64,000 bases of DNA from Paenibacillus senegalimassiliensis (GTDB taxonomy: Bacteria > Bacillota > Bacilli > Paenibacillales > Paenibacillaceae), in the NCBI RefSeq assembly GCF_001486585.1, contig NZ_LN909046.1, positions 1,674,001-1,738,000 on the forward strand. The letters run 5' to 3'. The notes below the pieces were generated by a model. It worked only from the letters and a program-made list of their open reading frames with translations, did no database searches and was not told where the DNA came from. This document shows, piece after piece, positions 45,110 to 54,016 of the stretch (the first letter of the stretch is position 1; each line of letters begins with the position of its first letter). Made by a program: the position numbers and the translations under genes.

Positions 45110-46726
45110 TTACAACAATTCCAGGTATTTATTCAACGTTCTCCGCACCGCTCCCGGGGCCTCCAGCATTTCATAGAACATGCGTTCAATCTTCTCCCCG
45201 AGACCCGCCGAATACAAGGAAACGCCAAAGATCTGCTCATCTTCCAGGATTGCGCGTACGCCTGAAGTAGCGTCCCCTAACTTAACCCCGGCCAAATGTC
45301 CTTGCAGTACCGTAAGCAAGGGGTCAGGACTTGGCGTAAACGGCTTGCCTGTATCATCAATCCCCAGCAGATAACGGCACCAGGCGGCAATCGCCAGCGG
45401 GATTGCCGTCAGGCTAACCGGGTCCAGTTCCTCTCTGCGAATATACGATTTAATTGTCTCTCCGAACCGGATGCCTACCTTTTGTGAAGTGTCGGATGCG
45501 ATTCTTTGCGGCGTATCAGGAATGAACGGATTGGCGAACCGCTCCTGCAGCACCTCATCGAGGAACTGCTTCGGATCAAGAATACCCGGATCGACCACAA
45601 CCGGCAGGCCCTCGGCGTAGCCTATAGTTTCTACCAGTTTACGCAGCGTGGCATCCTGCATTGTATCCGAGATGAGCGTATAACCCAGCAGGCAGCCCGT
45701 TACCGCAAGGGCGGTATGCAGCGGATTCAGACAGGTCGTCACCTTCATCGTCTCCACCTGATTAACCGTAGCCCGATCAGTCAGAATGATACCCGCATCC
45801 TCCAGCGGTGGACGACCACCCGCGAACTTGTCTTCGATAACTAAATATTCGCTGATCTCCGCATTAACGAAAGGGGCAATATAGGTGTTCTGGGAGGTGA
45901 CAGCCACCTCCATCCCTCCAATGCCCTGCTCCAGCAATGCAGCCTGTACCTGCTCCGATGGGCGCGGCGTTATTTTATCAATCATAGACAAAGGGAACGT
46001 GATGCGATTCTCGTCCTCAAGGTAAGCGATAAAGTCCTCTTCCACGAAGCCGTTCTTCGCCCATTCTCGGGCAATCGTTACGACCGCCTGCTTCAGCTTG
46101 TCACCATTATGCGAGCAATTATCCATGCTGACAAAGCTCATCGGATAAGCGCCTTTCAGATAGCGGCGGTACGCCAGAGCAGCCACCTTGCTCATCGTAT
46201 GCTTCGGCGCGGCGGGACCATTCTTGATATCTTGCTTGGCGGTATCCAGGTAGCTGCCATCCGGTCCGGTGAGGGCGTATCCCTTCTCCGTAATGGTGAA
46301 GCTGGCGATTTGCAGGCTCGGCTGCTCGAAGACTTGGATTAAGCGGTTATATTCAGCTTCCCAGGCCGGGTCTGCCGTAATCGTATCGACGATGCTGCCA
46401 ACGACACTCTTCCGAAATTCCCCGCGAGCATTGATCAGCACCAGCAGTGTTAAAATACCGGCAGGCTTGCGATCCGGGTCCACCTTATCCAAATCATAGG
46501 AATTAACAGCGATTATTCCGGTATCCGCCTTCCCGCTGTCCAGCAACCGCTGATGCGCGTTGGCTACGAACCCCCGGAAGATGTTGCCTGCCCCGAAATG
46601 AACCCATTGCGGCTTCTTCCGGGTATTCTCCGTCACCTGAGCAATATCAAACTTGGGAAGCTCCACACCCGCAGTCGCCCAGGCAGATGCTTCATCCGAA
46701 ATACTGCTTAAAGATAAACGAAGCAT
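45110..46726 (-). CDS. uxuB: Fructuronate reductase (mannitol dehydrogenase family)
   Basis: NAD-dependent enzyme that reduces fructuronate to mannonate. The 538-residue protein has the N-terminal cofactor motif VHFGAGNIFRGF (about 41) and the long-chain mannitol dehydrogenase C-terminal domain with FVSMDNCSHNGDKL. The ATG at 46726 has GGGAGG upstream and overlaps the uxuA stop (TAATG); a longer in-frame extension to 46840 lies inside uxuA. A tagaturonate reductase role is an alternative, but adjacency to uxuA favours UxuB. Confidence 0.92.
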   Translation of the reverse strand: MLRLSLSSISDEASAWATAGVELPKFDIAQVTENTRKKPQWVHFGAGNIFRGFVANAHQRLLDSGKADTGIIAVNSYDLDKVDPDRKPAGILTLLVLINARGEFRKSVVGSIVDTITADPAWEAEYNRLIQVFEQPSLQIASFTITEKGYALTGPDGSYLDTAKQDIKNGPAAPKHTMSKVAALAYRRYLKGAYPMSFVSMDNCSHNGDKLKQAVVTIAREWAKNGFVEEDFIAYLEDENRITFPLSMIDKITPRPSEQVQAALLEQGIGGMEVAVTSQNTYIAPFVNAEISEYLVIEDKFAGGRPPLEDAGIILTDRATVNQVETMKVTTCLNPLHTALAVTGCLLGYTLISDTMQDATLRKLVETIGYAEGLPVVVDPGILDPKQFLDEVLQERFANPFIPDTPQRIASDTSQKVGIRFGETIKSYIRREELDPVSLTAIPLAIAAWCRYLLGIDDTGKPFTPSPDPLLTVLQGHLAGVKLGDATSGVRAILEDEQIFGVSLYSAGLGEKIERMFYEMLEAPGAVRRTLNKYLELL

Positions 46727-47802
46727 TACTTCGCCTCCCTCGCATTTTCCAGACTGTCCCAAACCCCCAGCAAATACATGATTCCTAGCGCCCGATCGTA
46801 CAGACCGTATCCCGGACGGCAGTTCTTCTCTTCTCCCCATAGATGACGACCATGGTCAGGACGCACATAGCCAGTGTATCCGCTCTCATGATAGGCCTTG
46901 ACCACCTCGGCAACATCTACGCTGCCGTCACTTCCGCGATGGGATACCTCGATAAAGTCTCCGTTCTCAAATACCTTCACGTTACGAATATGAGCAAAAT
47001 AAATCCGATCATGGAATTCACGAATCATGGCCGGCAGATCATTCTCCGTATTTGTGCCAAGCGATCCGGTACAGAAGGTCAGGCCATTGTACCTACTGTC
47101 CACGGCGTCCAGCATACGACGAATTGTATCCCGGCTGCGGATAATCCGGGGCAAGCCAAAGATCGGCCACGCCGGATCATCCGGATGGATCGCCATCTTG
47201 ATATCGACTTCCTCGCACACTGGAATAATGCGCTTCAGGAAATATATTAAGTTCTCGAACAGCTTCTCTTCCGTCACATCAGCATAAGCGGCAAAGAGCT
47301 CATCCAGCTTCGCCAGCCGCTCCGGTTCCCAGCCCGGCATCGTAAAGGCACCGGCTCCGGCCAGAATCCGATCCACCATTTCCCGTGGATGATCGAGAAT
47401 GGCAGCCTTTTCATAAAACAAGGCGTTTGATCCGTCGGGAAGCTCTTTATATAGCTCGGTACGCGTCCAGTCAAAGATTGGCATGAAATTGTAGCAAATG
47501 ACCTTCACACCTACTTTGGACAATTTACGGATGGTATCGATATAGATGTCAATGTAATGATCACGCGTAGGCAAGCCGATTTTAATATCATCATGAACAT
47601 TCACGCTTTCGACCACGGCGGTGCTGAACCCTTTGCTCGTAATCTGGTCCGCCACCTTCTGAATCTCTTCCATCTCCCAGACCTCTCCGGCTATCTTGTT
47701 GTGCAAAGACCAGACAATCCCCATAACTCCAGGAATTTGCCGAATATGGTCCAGTGTAATGTTATCGTTCCCTTCCCCATACCACCGCCATGTCATGTTC
47801 AT
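46726..47802 (-). CDS. uxuA: Mannonate dehydratase
   Basis: Converts D-mannonate to 2-keto-3-deoxygluconate. The 358-residue protein begins MTWRWYG, has GIVWSLHN, the metal-binding region MAIHPDDPAWPIFGLPRI, and a conserved end with YVRPDHGRHLWGE. Length is normal. It is the first gene of the uronate operon. A palindrome overlaps its promoter, and the GntR gene is divergent. Confidence 0.95.
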   Translation of the reverse strand: MNMTWRWYGEGNDNITLDHIRQIPGVMGIVWSLHNKIAGEVWEMEEIQKVADQITSKGFSTAVVESVNVHDDIKIGLPTRDHYIDIYIDTIRKLSKVGVKVICYNFMPIFDWTRTELYKELPDGSNALFYEKAAILDHPREMVDRILAGAGAFTMPGWEPERLAKLDELFAAYADVTEEKLFENLIYFLKRIIPVCEEVDIKMAIHPDDPAWPIFGLPRIIRSRDTIRRMLDAVDSRYNGLTFCTGSLGTNTENDLPAMIREFHDRIYFAHIRNVKVFENGDFIEVSHRGSDGSVDVAEVVKAYHESGYTGYVRPDHGRHLWGEEKNCRPGYGLYDRALGIMYLLGVWDSLENAREAK

Positions 47803-47821
47803 TAATAATCAGGCCTCCCCT

Positions 47822-47852
47822 AGCATATTTAAAATAATCTTGTATACAAGAT
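47822..47852 (-). promoter_or_regulatory. uxu promoter with GntR operator
   Basis: The perfect palindrome ATCTTGTATACAAGAT lies at 47837-47852 upstream of uxuA. On the minus strand TTGTAT (47844-47849) and TATGCT (47822-47827) are 16 bases apart, so the operator overlaps the -35 element. A related half site, TGTATACTAGAT, lies at 47932-47943 just before the GntR gene. This suggests repression of the operon and autoregulation. Confidence 0.7.
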
Positions 47853-47965
47853 CGGTTTGATCATAAATCAGGTTATTGCTTTTGTCAACACCGTTTATTA
47901 CTGGGACTTCTTCCTCTTCCATTCGAAATCATGTATACTAGATAAAAAACAAAGCAGGAGTACAA

Positions 47966-48619
47966 ATGCCGATCAAAGAAAAGATCAGAGATACCCTAAA
48001 ACAAGAAATTGTGACGTTAAAGCTCAAGCCGGGCTCCATCTTAAGCGAAACCGCACTCTCCGAACGCTATCAAATTTCAAGAACCCCGCTTCGCGATGTG
48101 CTCAAGCAGCTTAGTCTGGAGTCCTATATCGATATCTATCCCAAGAAGGGCAACCTGGTATCCTTCATTGATTTGCAGTCGGTGGAGCAAATGATCTATT
48201 TGCGCAGTGTGCTGGAGAAGGAAATTATTAAGGAGTTGTCCTCCCATCTGCTGCTCACAGGAGTACATGAGCTCAAGGAAATCTTGGATCAGCAGCAGGC
48301 CGTAATCCAGGACGAGGAAGATGGTGAACGGTTCCTGAACCTGGATGATGCCTTCCATCAATCCCTGTTCCGGCTGGCTGGTCGGGAGTTCCTATGGGAC
48401 CTCATTCAGCAGTCCAGCATTCATTACGCCAGATACCGCAGATTGCATATGTTAAGGAAGGAAAAGCTGGTGGAGATCCACCAGGAGCATCAGACGATGC
48501 TGGAACTGATGATGCATAAAGAAATGGACCAGCTCGACGCGCTGATCCATCACCATCTCAGAGAGGATATTAATTCACGGTATTTACAAGAGAATTTTGC
48601 AGAGTATATTAAACCTTAA
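47966..48619 (+). CDS. GntR family transcriptional regulator (FadR/FCD subfamily, UxuR-like)
   Basis: Regulator of 217 residues with an N-terminal winged helix (about 5-70; ALSERYQISRTPLRDVLKQL) and a helical FCD ligand-binding domain (about 80-205) with the DDAFHQSLF metal/ligand motif. AGGAG precedes the ATG. It is divergent from uxuA, and matching palindromes lie in the shared region. The probable effector is a uronate pathway intermediate such as fructuronate. Confidence 0.9.
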   Translation: MPIKEKIRDTLKQEIVTLKLKPGSILSETALSERYQISRTPLRDVLKQLSLESYIDIYPKKGNLVSFIDLQSVEQMIYLRSVLEKEIIKELSSHLLLTGVHELKEILDQQQAVIQDEEDGERFLNLDDAFHQSLFRLAGREFLWDLIQQSSIHYARYRRLHMLRKEKLVEIHQEHQTMLELMMHKEMDQLDALIHHHLREDINSRYLQENFAEYIKP

Positions 48620-48620
48620 T

Positions 48621-49643
48621 CTACGCCAAGCTGTTGGCGATGCCTACTACGATCCAGGACGCGATCAGAATAGCATTTCCGATCATAAGCTGCTTCTTCG
48701 GTCCCGGGAATCCCTTCCATTCCCCGTCCTTCAGCCCCCAGGCATTGCTCACGATCAGAGCCAGACCGTTAAAGGCCAGCCAGCCTACGCTGGAGCCGAT
48801 TGGGCCAAGCAGGACCGTCGCTTTCGCATAGAAGCCAAGCGCAAAAAACCAGATTAGTGCGGTCCCGATGGCTTTGACATAGGCCTTGCCACTGCCCGGC
48901 TTCACATAATCGCGATAAGTCCGGTTCTGAATCAGCTTGAAGAAGGCGTAAGCGAAGTTCGCCACAAAACCACCGGATAGCGTAACCACCCACGGAATCA
49001 GGCTGGCGCTCATCTCGGATACCCCATGTCCTGCAGCAATATCCAGCGTCCGGTTCGCATAAGAGAAGCCAATGTTCATCGCCGCCGAGCCAAGACCAGC
49101 AATCGAAGCCATGATCAGCCCCTTGGACAACGGTACTTCCGATGACGAAGCCCCACCTTGTCCTCCCCTTTGCTGCTTGAGCCGCTTCTCCTTATCCAGA
49201 CCGGCCTTGGTAATCACCACAACCCCGCCCAGCATGATGGCCATGCCAGCAAGCAACACGATAAAGGAAGCGGCCCGTGGCAGATTTCCGAACAAGAGCA
49301 GCGGAATCAGTGACCCCAGCGATGCCGAAATCCCCATGTTCACCCCATACGTCAGCGAGACCCCAATGGTATCCACCGCTTTGCCAAACAGGATGGAGCT
49401 AATCCCCCACAACAAGCCGCATAGAGAAGCCAGGCCAAGCACCTTAACCGGAGTCTCGCGAACATAATTCAGAAATTCCGGGACTTCAATCCAGGTCCAC
49501 AACCAGGGAACGAGCAAAATACCCACCACGGAGAAGACAACCCAGAAGGCCTCCCACGAGAAGGGTTGATATTTCTTCATGCCAAGTCCAAAGCTTCCTT
49601 GAAAGAAACAAGCCAATAATAAGAGCAAAAACCCAGTCAACAA
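48621..49643 (-). CDS. rhaT: L-rhamnose-proton symporter RhaT
   Basis: Imports L-rhamnose. The 340-residue membrane protein has about ten helices and the family features QGSFGLGMKK (about 15), GLLWGISSILFGKAVDTIGVSLTYGVNMGISASLGSLIPLLLF and the C-terminal EWKG region. It begins at TTG 49643 after GGAGGAG. Convergent with the GntR gene, whose stop is two bases away. Together with RhaM it handles rhamnose released by the GH105 pathway; isomerase, kinase and aldolase genes are not in the window. Confidence 0.9.
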   Translation of the reverse strand: MLTGFLLLLLACFFQGSFGLGMKKYQPFSWEAFWVVFSVVGILLVPWLWTWIEVPEFLNYVRETPVKVLGLASLCGLLWGISSILFGKAVDTIGVSLTYGVNMGISASLGSLIPLLLFGNLPRAASFIVLLAGMAIMLGGVVVITKAGLDKEKRLKQQRGGQGGASSSEVPLSKGLIMASIAGLGSAAMNIGFSYANRTLDIAAGHGVSEMSASLIPWVVTLSGGFVANFAYAFFKLIQNRTYRDYVKPGSGKAYVKAIGTALIWFFALGFYAKATVLLGPIGSSVGWLAFNGLALIVSNAWGLKDGEWKGFPGPKKQLMIGNAILIASWIVVGIANSLA

Positions 49644-49788
49644 TTGATTCTCTCTCCTCCTGCCTTGTTAAAAAGGCCCTAACTAATATATGTACGATCA
49701 TGTTTACTATAAAGAGAGAGCAACAATAATACAACCTATATAATTAGAGCATTATCATATTAATTTTTGAGAGCCTGCATGATGAATA

Positions 49789-49821
49789 AAGACAGCCCCT
49801 GAGGCATTCAGGGGCCGTCTT
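49789..49821 (-). terminator. Hairpin terminator after rhaM
   Basis: AAGACAGCCCCTGA pairs with TCAGGGGCCGTCTT, with one mismatch. It lies just after the rhaM stop on the minus strand, so rhaT has its own upstream region. Confidence 0.75.
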
Positions 49822-49824
49822 CAT

Positions 49825-50154
49825 CTACTCTCCCAGCTTTCTTTCCAGAAAGAATACCTCTTGCAACTCACGGCTCACAGGACTATGATCCGCATTCGTC
49901 TCCATGAGGTCCTTCATGCTGTCCCACCATTTTCGGCAAACATCCGTATCCGCGGCCTGGCTCCAGAGAATTTCATCCTCAATCTCTAGGTAGGCAAACA
50001 GATTGCTGGTAGACTCATCTAAAAAAATGGAGTAACTAATAACTCCGTGAGCGAGCAGCATCTCTTCCATCTCGGGCCAAAGCTCATCATGACGTTTATG
50101 ATATTCCTCATGACAATCTTCATACACCTTCATTAATGAAGCTTTCCTTATCAT
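49825..50154 (-). CDS. rhaM: L-rhamnose mutarotase
   Basis: Interconverts alpha- and beta-L-rhamnose before isomerisation. The 109-residue protein has the conserved segment YEDCHEEYHKRHDELWPEM with the catalytic His near residue 20, and the C-terminal KWWDSMKDLM motif. Length is typical. GGAGG precedes the ATG. It lies in the GH105/transporter operon, which supports rhamnogalacturonan use. Confidence 0.9.
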   Translation of the reverse strand: MIRKASLMKVYEDCHEEYHKRHDELWPEMEEMLLAHGVISYSIFLDESTSNLFAYLEIEDEILWSQAADTDVCRKWWDSMKDLMETNADHSPVSRELQEVFFLERKLGE

Positions 50155-50197
50155 CCCTCCACCTCCCTCTCACACGATGATCTTCTATAACAGCATA

Positions 50198-51226
50198 TCA
50201 CTCACCGTGTTCAATGGCAGCAGCTAATAAGGCTAATACGAGACCCTGCCCCCAGCCTTGGGCCCATTTTCGGTCCACTGCAAGATAGTCTCCGACCTCC
50301 TTCATTACGGCGGTTCCGCCGGACACATTCAGAACGCGGCCATTTAATGCAATGTTATCGAGCACGCCGTTCAACGCTTTCTGTACATATTTCGCATGAA
50401 GGGGGTTGCCTTGCATCATCATGGCGGCCGCTATTCCGGCCGTCGCTGACACTTCCCCATAGGCTTCCGGAACATCAAGAACTGTTCCCCAGAGGCCGTT
50501 ATCCTTTTGCAGCTTCTTAATCGCAGCCAGTTGGTCCCGCAGGGAGCTCCATATATGCATCATCGGCGGATAGAGATAGCCTTCTGGAACCTCCCTGGCT
50601 GCCCGGGACATCGTATAAGCTGCCCAAGCATTCGCCCGCGCCCAGTGAATCCCTGACATATGATCCTTAGTTACGTTGCTGTAGCCATGGTACCAAAGCC
50701 CGGAATCTTCGTCTTGCAAGTAGTGGATATGCCAATAAAATTGATGTAGGGCATCTTCAATCAGTGGCTTCTCCCCCAGCATCACCCCGGTACGCAGCAT
50801 GAAGTAGGCCGCCATAAATAAGGTATCCGCCCAGCACTGCTCAGGGAAATCATTTTTGGCCGACACCGTATGCTGCAGCACCCGTTCTCCGAATCGGGGC
50901 GCCTTGTTCTGGAGGTAATCGATCTTGCTTAATATCAGATCAAGATACTTCTGGTCTTGCGTATGTTCATACAAGGTGAGCAGCATATGTCCCATCGCGC
51001 AGGTGTTCACGTTCCATACCGGAAGCCCCACCTCAATGTACTCCTCACACCATGCCACCATGCGTTCAAGATAAGCCTCTTCCCCGGTCGCTTCGTAAAT
51101 GGAGCTGACTCCGTAAAAGGCAACCCCTCCCGGCCAGTCCCAGGTCAGGTCCATGCTGAAAATATAGTCCGCCACACGTCCCGCGATGGGCTTCAGGTCG
51201 GACGGAATCGATGTTAGCTTCAACAC
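50198..51226 (-). CDS. Unsaturated rhamnogalacturonyl hydrolase, glycoside hydrolase family 105 (YteR/YesR type)
   Basis: Removes the unsaturated galacturonyl residue from rhamnogalacturonan lyase products in the cytoplasm. The 342-residue (alpha/alpha)6-barrel protein has the catalytic Asp in CWADTLFMAAYFMLRTG (about 137) and the GIHWARANAWAAY motif (about 195). No signal peptide is seen. It starts at GTG after GGAGGG. It lies 15 bases after the binding-protein gene of an LplABC importer, so import and cleavage are coordinated. Confidence 0.92.
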   Translation of the reverse strand: MLKLTSIPSDLKPIAGRVADYIFSMDLTWDWPGGVAFYGVSSIYEATGEEAYLERMVAWCEEYIEVGLPVWNVNTCAMGHMLLTLYEHTQDQKYLDLILSKIDYLQNKAPRFGERVLQHTVSAKNDFPEQCWADTLFMAAYFMLRTGVMLGEKPLIEDALHQFYWHIHYLQDEDSGLWYHGYSNVTKDHMSGIHWARANAWAAYTMSRAAREVPEGYLYPPMMHIWSSLRDQLAAIKKLQKDNGLWGTVLDVPEAYGEVSATAGIAAAMMMQGNPLHAKYVQKALNGVLDNIALNGRVLNVSGGTAVMKEVGDYLAVDRKWAQGWGQGLVLALLAAAIEHGE

Positions 51227-51241
51227 TAATCACCCTCCGGA

Positions 51242-52876
51242 TTAATTGTATTGTCCTGCTTCAATCGCTTTCTGCTTCTCGTCAAGTATTTCCTGGTAGC
51301 CCGCATTCTGATAAGTCTTCTTCGCCGCTTCGTATGTGGCATCAAACTCGCCCTCCGGAGCAAGAACACACTTCACATACAATTCCTGGAACAGCGAGTT
51401 CAGATCGGCCTTATATTCGTTCACTTTCTCAAGAACGACACTGAACAAAGCGTCTGGCGTGCGATACTCCTCCACCTCGTCATAATACTTGAGCATATCT
51501 TCAGCCAGATACTCGTATCCTGGAGGTGCCCAGTTGCGGATATACGACTTCCGCGACAATTCCGGACTGGCGTATTCAGCCATCTCCGTGACAAGGCCCC
51601 AATAATCCTTGTTGTTGTTATTGGATAGCTTTGACTCGCCCGCAAAATCAGCTACCTTCACCGCAATGCCATCCGCGTCGAGTGTATAGTTCTGGCCTTC
51701 AACTCCATTTTGCAAGAAGAACAGGTTATCCGGTTGGCTCATCCATTCGAGGTACATCCAGACCGCTCTGCGTTCCTCGGTTGATGATTCGTAGTTGATG
51801 CCCATGATGAAGCCAAACGGCCAGTAGGCGCGTCCTTGCGGCTGATATCCTTCCGCCACGCTGGCTGCTGGAGGGAGTACGGCGAACTCGGCATTAGGAT
51901 TGTTCACCAGGGTTGCCGATATAACGTCTGTATTGCTGGTAAGATAGAAGGCGTACGTTCCGGTCTTGCCCGCCACGAATTCAGCCTTCGTCTTGGCCTC
52001 ATCGTTACGCAAATAAAATTCCTTGTCGATCAATCCGTTATTATATTGATAGTTCAGGTTGCGCAGATAGCGCTCAGTTGCCGGAGACGGCAAATCCGCC
52101 ACACTAAGATCCGAATACAACGCTCTTTCTTTCTCGTCGAACGGCCAATCCCGGAATGGATAGTTGAAGTTGTAATTGTTCTGCAGCAAGTTAGCGCCAC
52201 CCACGCCAAGGCCAGCTTCCTTCCATTTTGCCAGCAACTCGTTAAATTTCTCCAAGGAAGTCAGGTCCTCCATCTTCATCCCGGCTTGCTCCACCCAGTC
52301 CTTGCGAATGAGCGTCGTAAAGTTGTCCGCAGAAGGGCGATTGGCAAAGAAAAATACTTTGTTTCCATCCACACTGCCGTATTTCTCTATTGTTGAGTTC
52401 ACGTTTCCCCAGTAGGTCGGAGCATAATAAGCAATTTCGTCATAATCCAGTTCTTGCATCACATCTTCCCCGTAGTAGGCCAGGGCTTGCGGCATGTCAT
52501 AGTGAAAAATGATGTCCGGGGCCTTGTGCGAAGCCAGCAATTGCTCATAATCCGTGACCTCGCTGGTGCGAGTAATCGGAACAAATTTAACCTCGATGTT
52601 ATACTTATCTCCGAATTCCTGCTGAACCCAGCGGGTATAGTAGTTATCCGTCACATTCCAGCCCTCGAACGCACGCTCATAGACCGGAATTTCCAGTGTG
52701 ACCTTCTCAGGAAATCCTTCCGAATAATCTACATATTCTTCCGGAACATGATTAGAGTTGTCGATTGGCGTATTCGATTTTTTAGAATTTTGCTCCGAAT
52801 TGCCTGAACATGCCGACAACACGCTGATGGCTACGAACAAAGCCATGACGATCGAGATTACTTTACGTTTACTCAT
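51242..52876 (-). CDS. Extracellular sugar-binding lipoprotein, LplA/YtcQ type
   Basis: Receptor of the third importer, 544 residues. I chose ATG 52876, seven bases after GGGGGA; a longer in-frame extension to 53011 is mostly inside the upstream permease gene. The signal peptide ends in the lipobox LSAC. The ligand is probably a rhamnogalacturonan fragment, given the GH105 gene that follows. It is transcribed after the two permeases, unlike the two other systems in the window where it comes first. Confidence 0.92.
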   Translation of the reverse strand: MSKRKVISIVMALFVAISVLSACSGNSEQNSKKSNTPIDNSNHVPEEYVDYSEGFPEKVTLEIPVYERAFEGWNVTDNYYTRWVQQEFGDKYNIEVKFVPITRTSEVTDYEQLLASHKAPDIIFHYDMPQALAYYGEDVMQELDYDEIAYYAPTYWGNVNSTIEKYGSVDGNKVFFFANRPSADNFTTLIRKDWVEQAGMKMEDLTSLEKFNELLAKWKEAGLGVGGANLLQNNYNFNYPFRDWPFDEKERALYSDLSVADLPSPATERYLRNLNYQYNNGLIDKEFYLRNDEAKTKAEFVAGKTGTYAFYLTSNTDVISATLVNNPNAEFAVLPPAASVAEGYQPQGRAYWPFGFIMGINYESSTEERRAVWMYLEWMSQPDNLFFLQNGVEGQNYTLDADGIAVKVADFAGESKLSNNNNKDYWGLVTEMAEYASPELSRKSYIRNWAPPGYEYLAEDMLKYYDEVEEYRTPDALFSVVLEKVNEYKADLNSLFQELYVKCVLAPEGEFDATYEAAKKTYQNAGYQEILDEKQKAIEAGQYN

Positions 52877-52914
52877 CGTTTTTCCCCCATTTTTTCCGAA
52901 TGATTTGGCTTCAG

Positions 52915-53814
52915 CTATTCTTTCACTGCTCCCAGCAAGACGCCTTGCACGAAATACTTCTGGATAAACGGATAAATGCAAAGGATCGGAAGTGTCGCAA
53001 ATACAACACATGATGCCTTTAGAACCTCAGGGTTGCTGAGTTGAACCTGTGTTGCCTCCAACTGGAAGCTTTCGCTGGCTTGAATGACCAGGTAGTACAA
53101 TTTGAGCTGCAAGGGCCGAAGTTCCACCGCTTGCTTGATGTAGAACAAAGCATCCTGATACGCGTTCCAGCGGCCAACGGCATAGAACAGCGACAACGTG
53201 GCGATAATCGGCTTGGAGAGCGGCAGGACGATACTCCACAAAATGCGAAAATGTCCCGCACCATCTATTCTTGCTGACTCCTCCAGGCTTACGGGGATGC
53301 TGCTTGAAATAGCAGTCTTCATGATCAGGAAATTGAACGCACTGAACGCCTGCGGCAGAATAAGCGCCCACAAGGTATCCAGCATGCCAAGCTGATTCAT
53401 CAGCATATATTCGGGAATAATCCCGCCACTGAAATACAAAGTAATCATGAAGATCATGGTCAATGCCGTACGGCCCTTAAGCTGCTTACGTGACAAGGGG
53501 TAGGCTGCACAGATTGTAATAATCATACCGAGAAGGGTAAATACAACCGTCACAATCACCGAGACATAAAGAGAACGCAGAATGCTGGCATCCGCGAAAA
53601 TCTTGCCATAGGCTTCAAAGGTGAAGCCACGCGGCAGGAGAAATACCTTGTTCGCAATGACAAAGGCATCCGAGCTAAGCGATTTGGCCGCAACATGGAG
53701 AAATGGCAGCAAGCAAACCAGCGAGGCGATGATCAGCGATAGATGAATCAGCACATCCCAAGTGTCAAAACGTCTCTTGCGATGCATGGTAATTACGTTG
53801 CCCGAAGACTTCAA
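52915..53814 (-). CDS. Carbohydrate ABC transporter permease, LplC/MalG type
   Basis: Membrane subunit of 299 residues with EAA loop LEESARIDGAGHFRILWSIVLP and C-terminus FVQGVLLGAVKE. AAAGGAGG precedes a TTG at 53814 by seven bases, which I take as the start. A TTG at 53847 would start inside the inverted-repeat element and has no ribosome site. The 166-bp element separates it from the LplB-type gene. Confidence 0.9.
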   Translation of the reverse strand: MKSSGNVITMHRKRRFDTWDVLIHLSLIIASLVCLLPFLHVAAKSLSSDAFVIANKVFLLPRGFTFEAYGKIFADASILRSLYVSVIVTVVFTLLGMIITICAAYPLSRKQLKGRTALTMIFMITLYFSGGIIPEYMLMNQLGMLDTLWALILPQAFSAFNFLIMKTAISSSIPVSLEESARIDGAGHFRILWSIVLPLSKPIIATLSLFYAVGRWNAYQDALFYIKQAVELRPLQLKLYYLVIQASESFQLEATQVQLSNPEVLKASCVVFATLPILCIYPFIQKYFVQGVLLGAVKE

Positions 53815-53842
53815 GAACCCGCCTCCTTTCTTTGATAGGTTG

Positions 53843-54008
53843 TTCAAAAAGTCATCTTCCCAGGACGTAGTTGTTCGAGAAGTAAATTCGGGCGTCGAAT
53901 CTTGAATTCAGCCGGGCCTTCCGTTGCTCACGTAGATCTGTCTACGCTCCGCTACTCAGTCCCTAGCTTCATCCAACCTTCTTGGTCCTGTAAACCCGAC
54001 TTTTTGAA
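53843..54008. repeat. Miniature inverted-repeat element between two transporter genes
   Basis: A 166-bp segment is bounded by perfect 11-bp inverted repeats (TTCAAAAAGTC at 53843-53853 and its complement at 53998-54008). It has no coding potential and contains an internal hairpin-like segment around 53931-53944. It widens the gap between the two permeases to about 200 bases, where the other loci have 15 to 52. I recall similar sequences recurring in Paenibacillus genomes, but could not check copies. Confidence 0.6.
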
Positions 54009-54016
54009 TTTTCAAT

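Noticed and set aside
46727..46840. N-terminal extension of UxuB
   Set aside because: It lies within uxuA and precedes the clear TAATG-coupled start with its own ribosome site.
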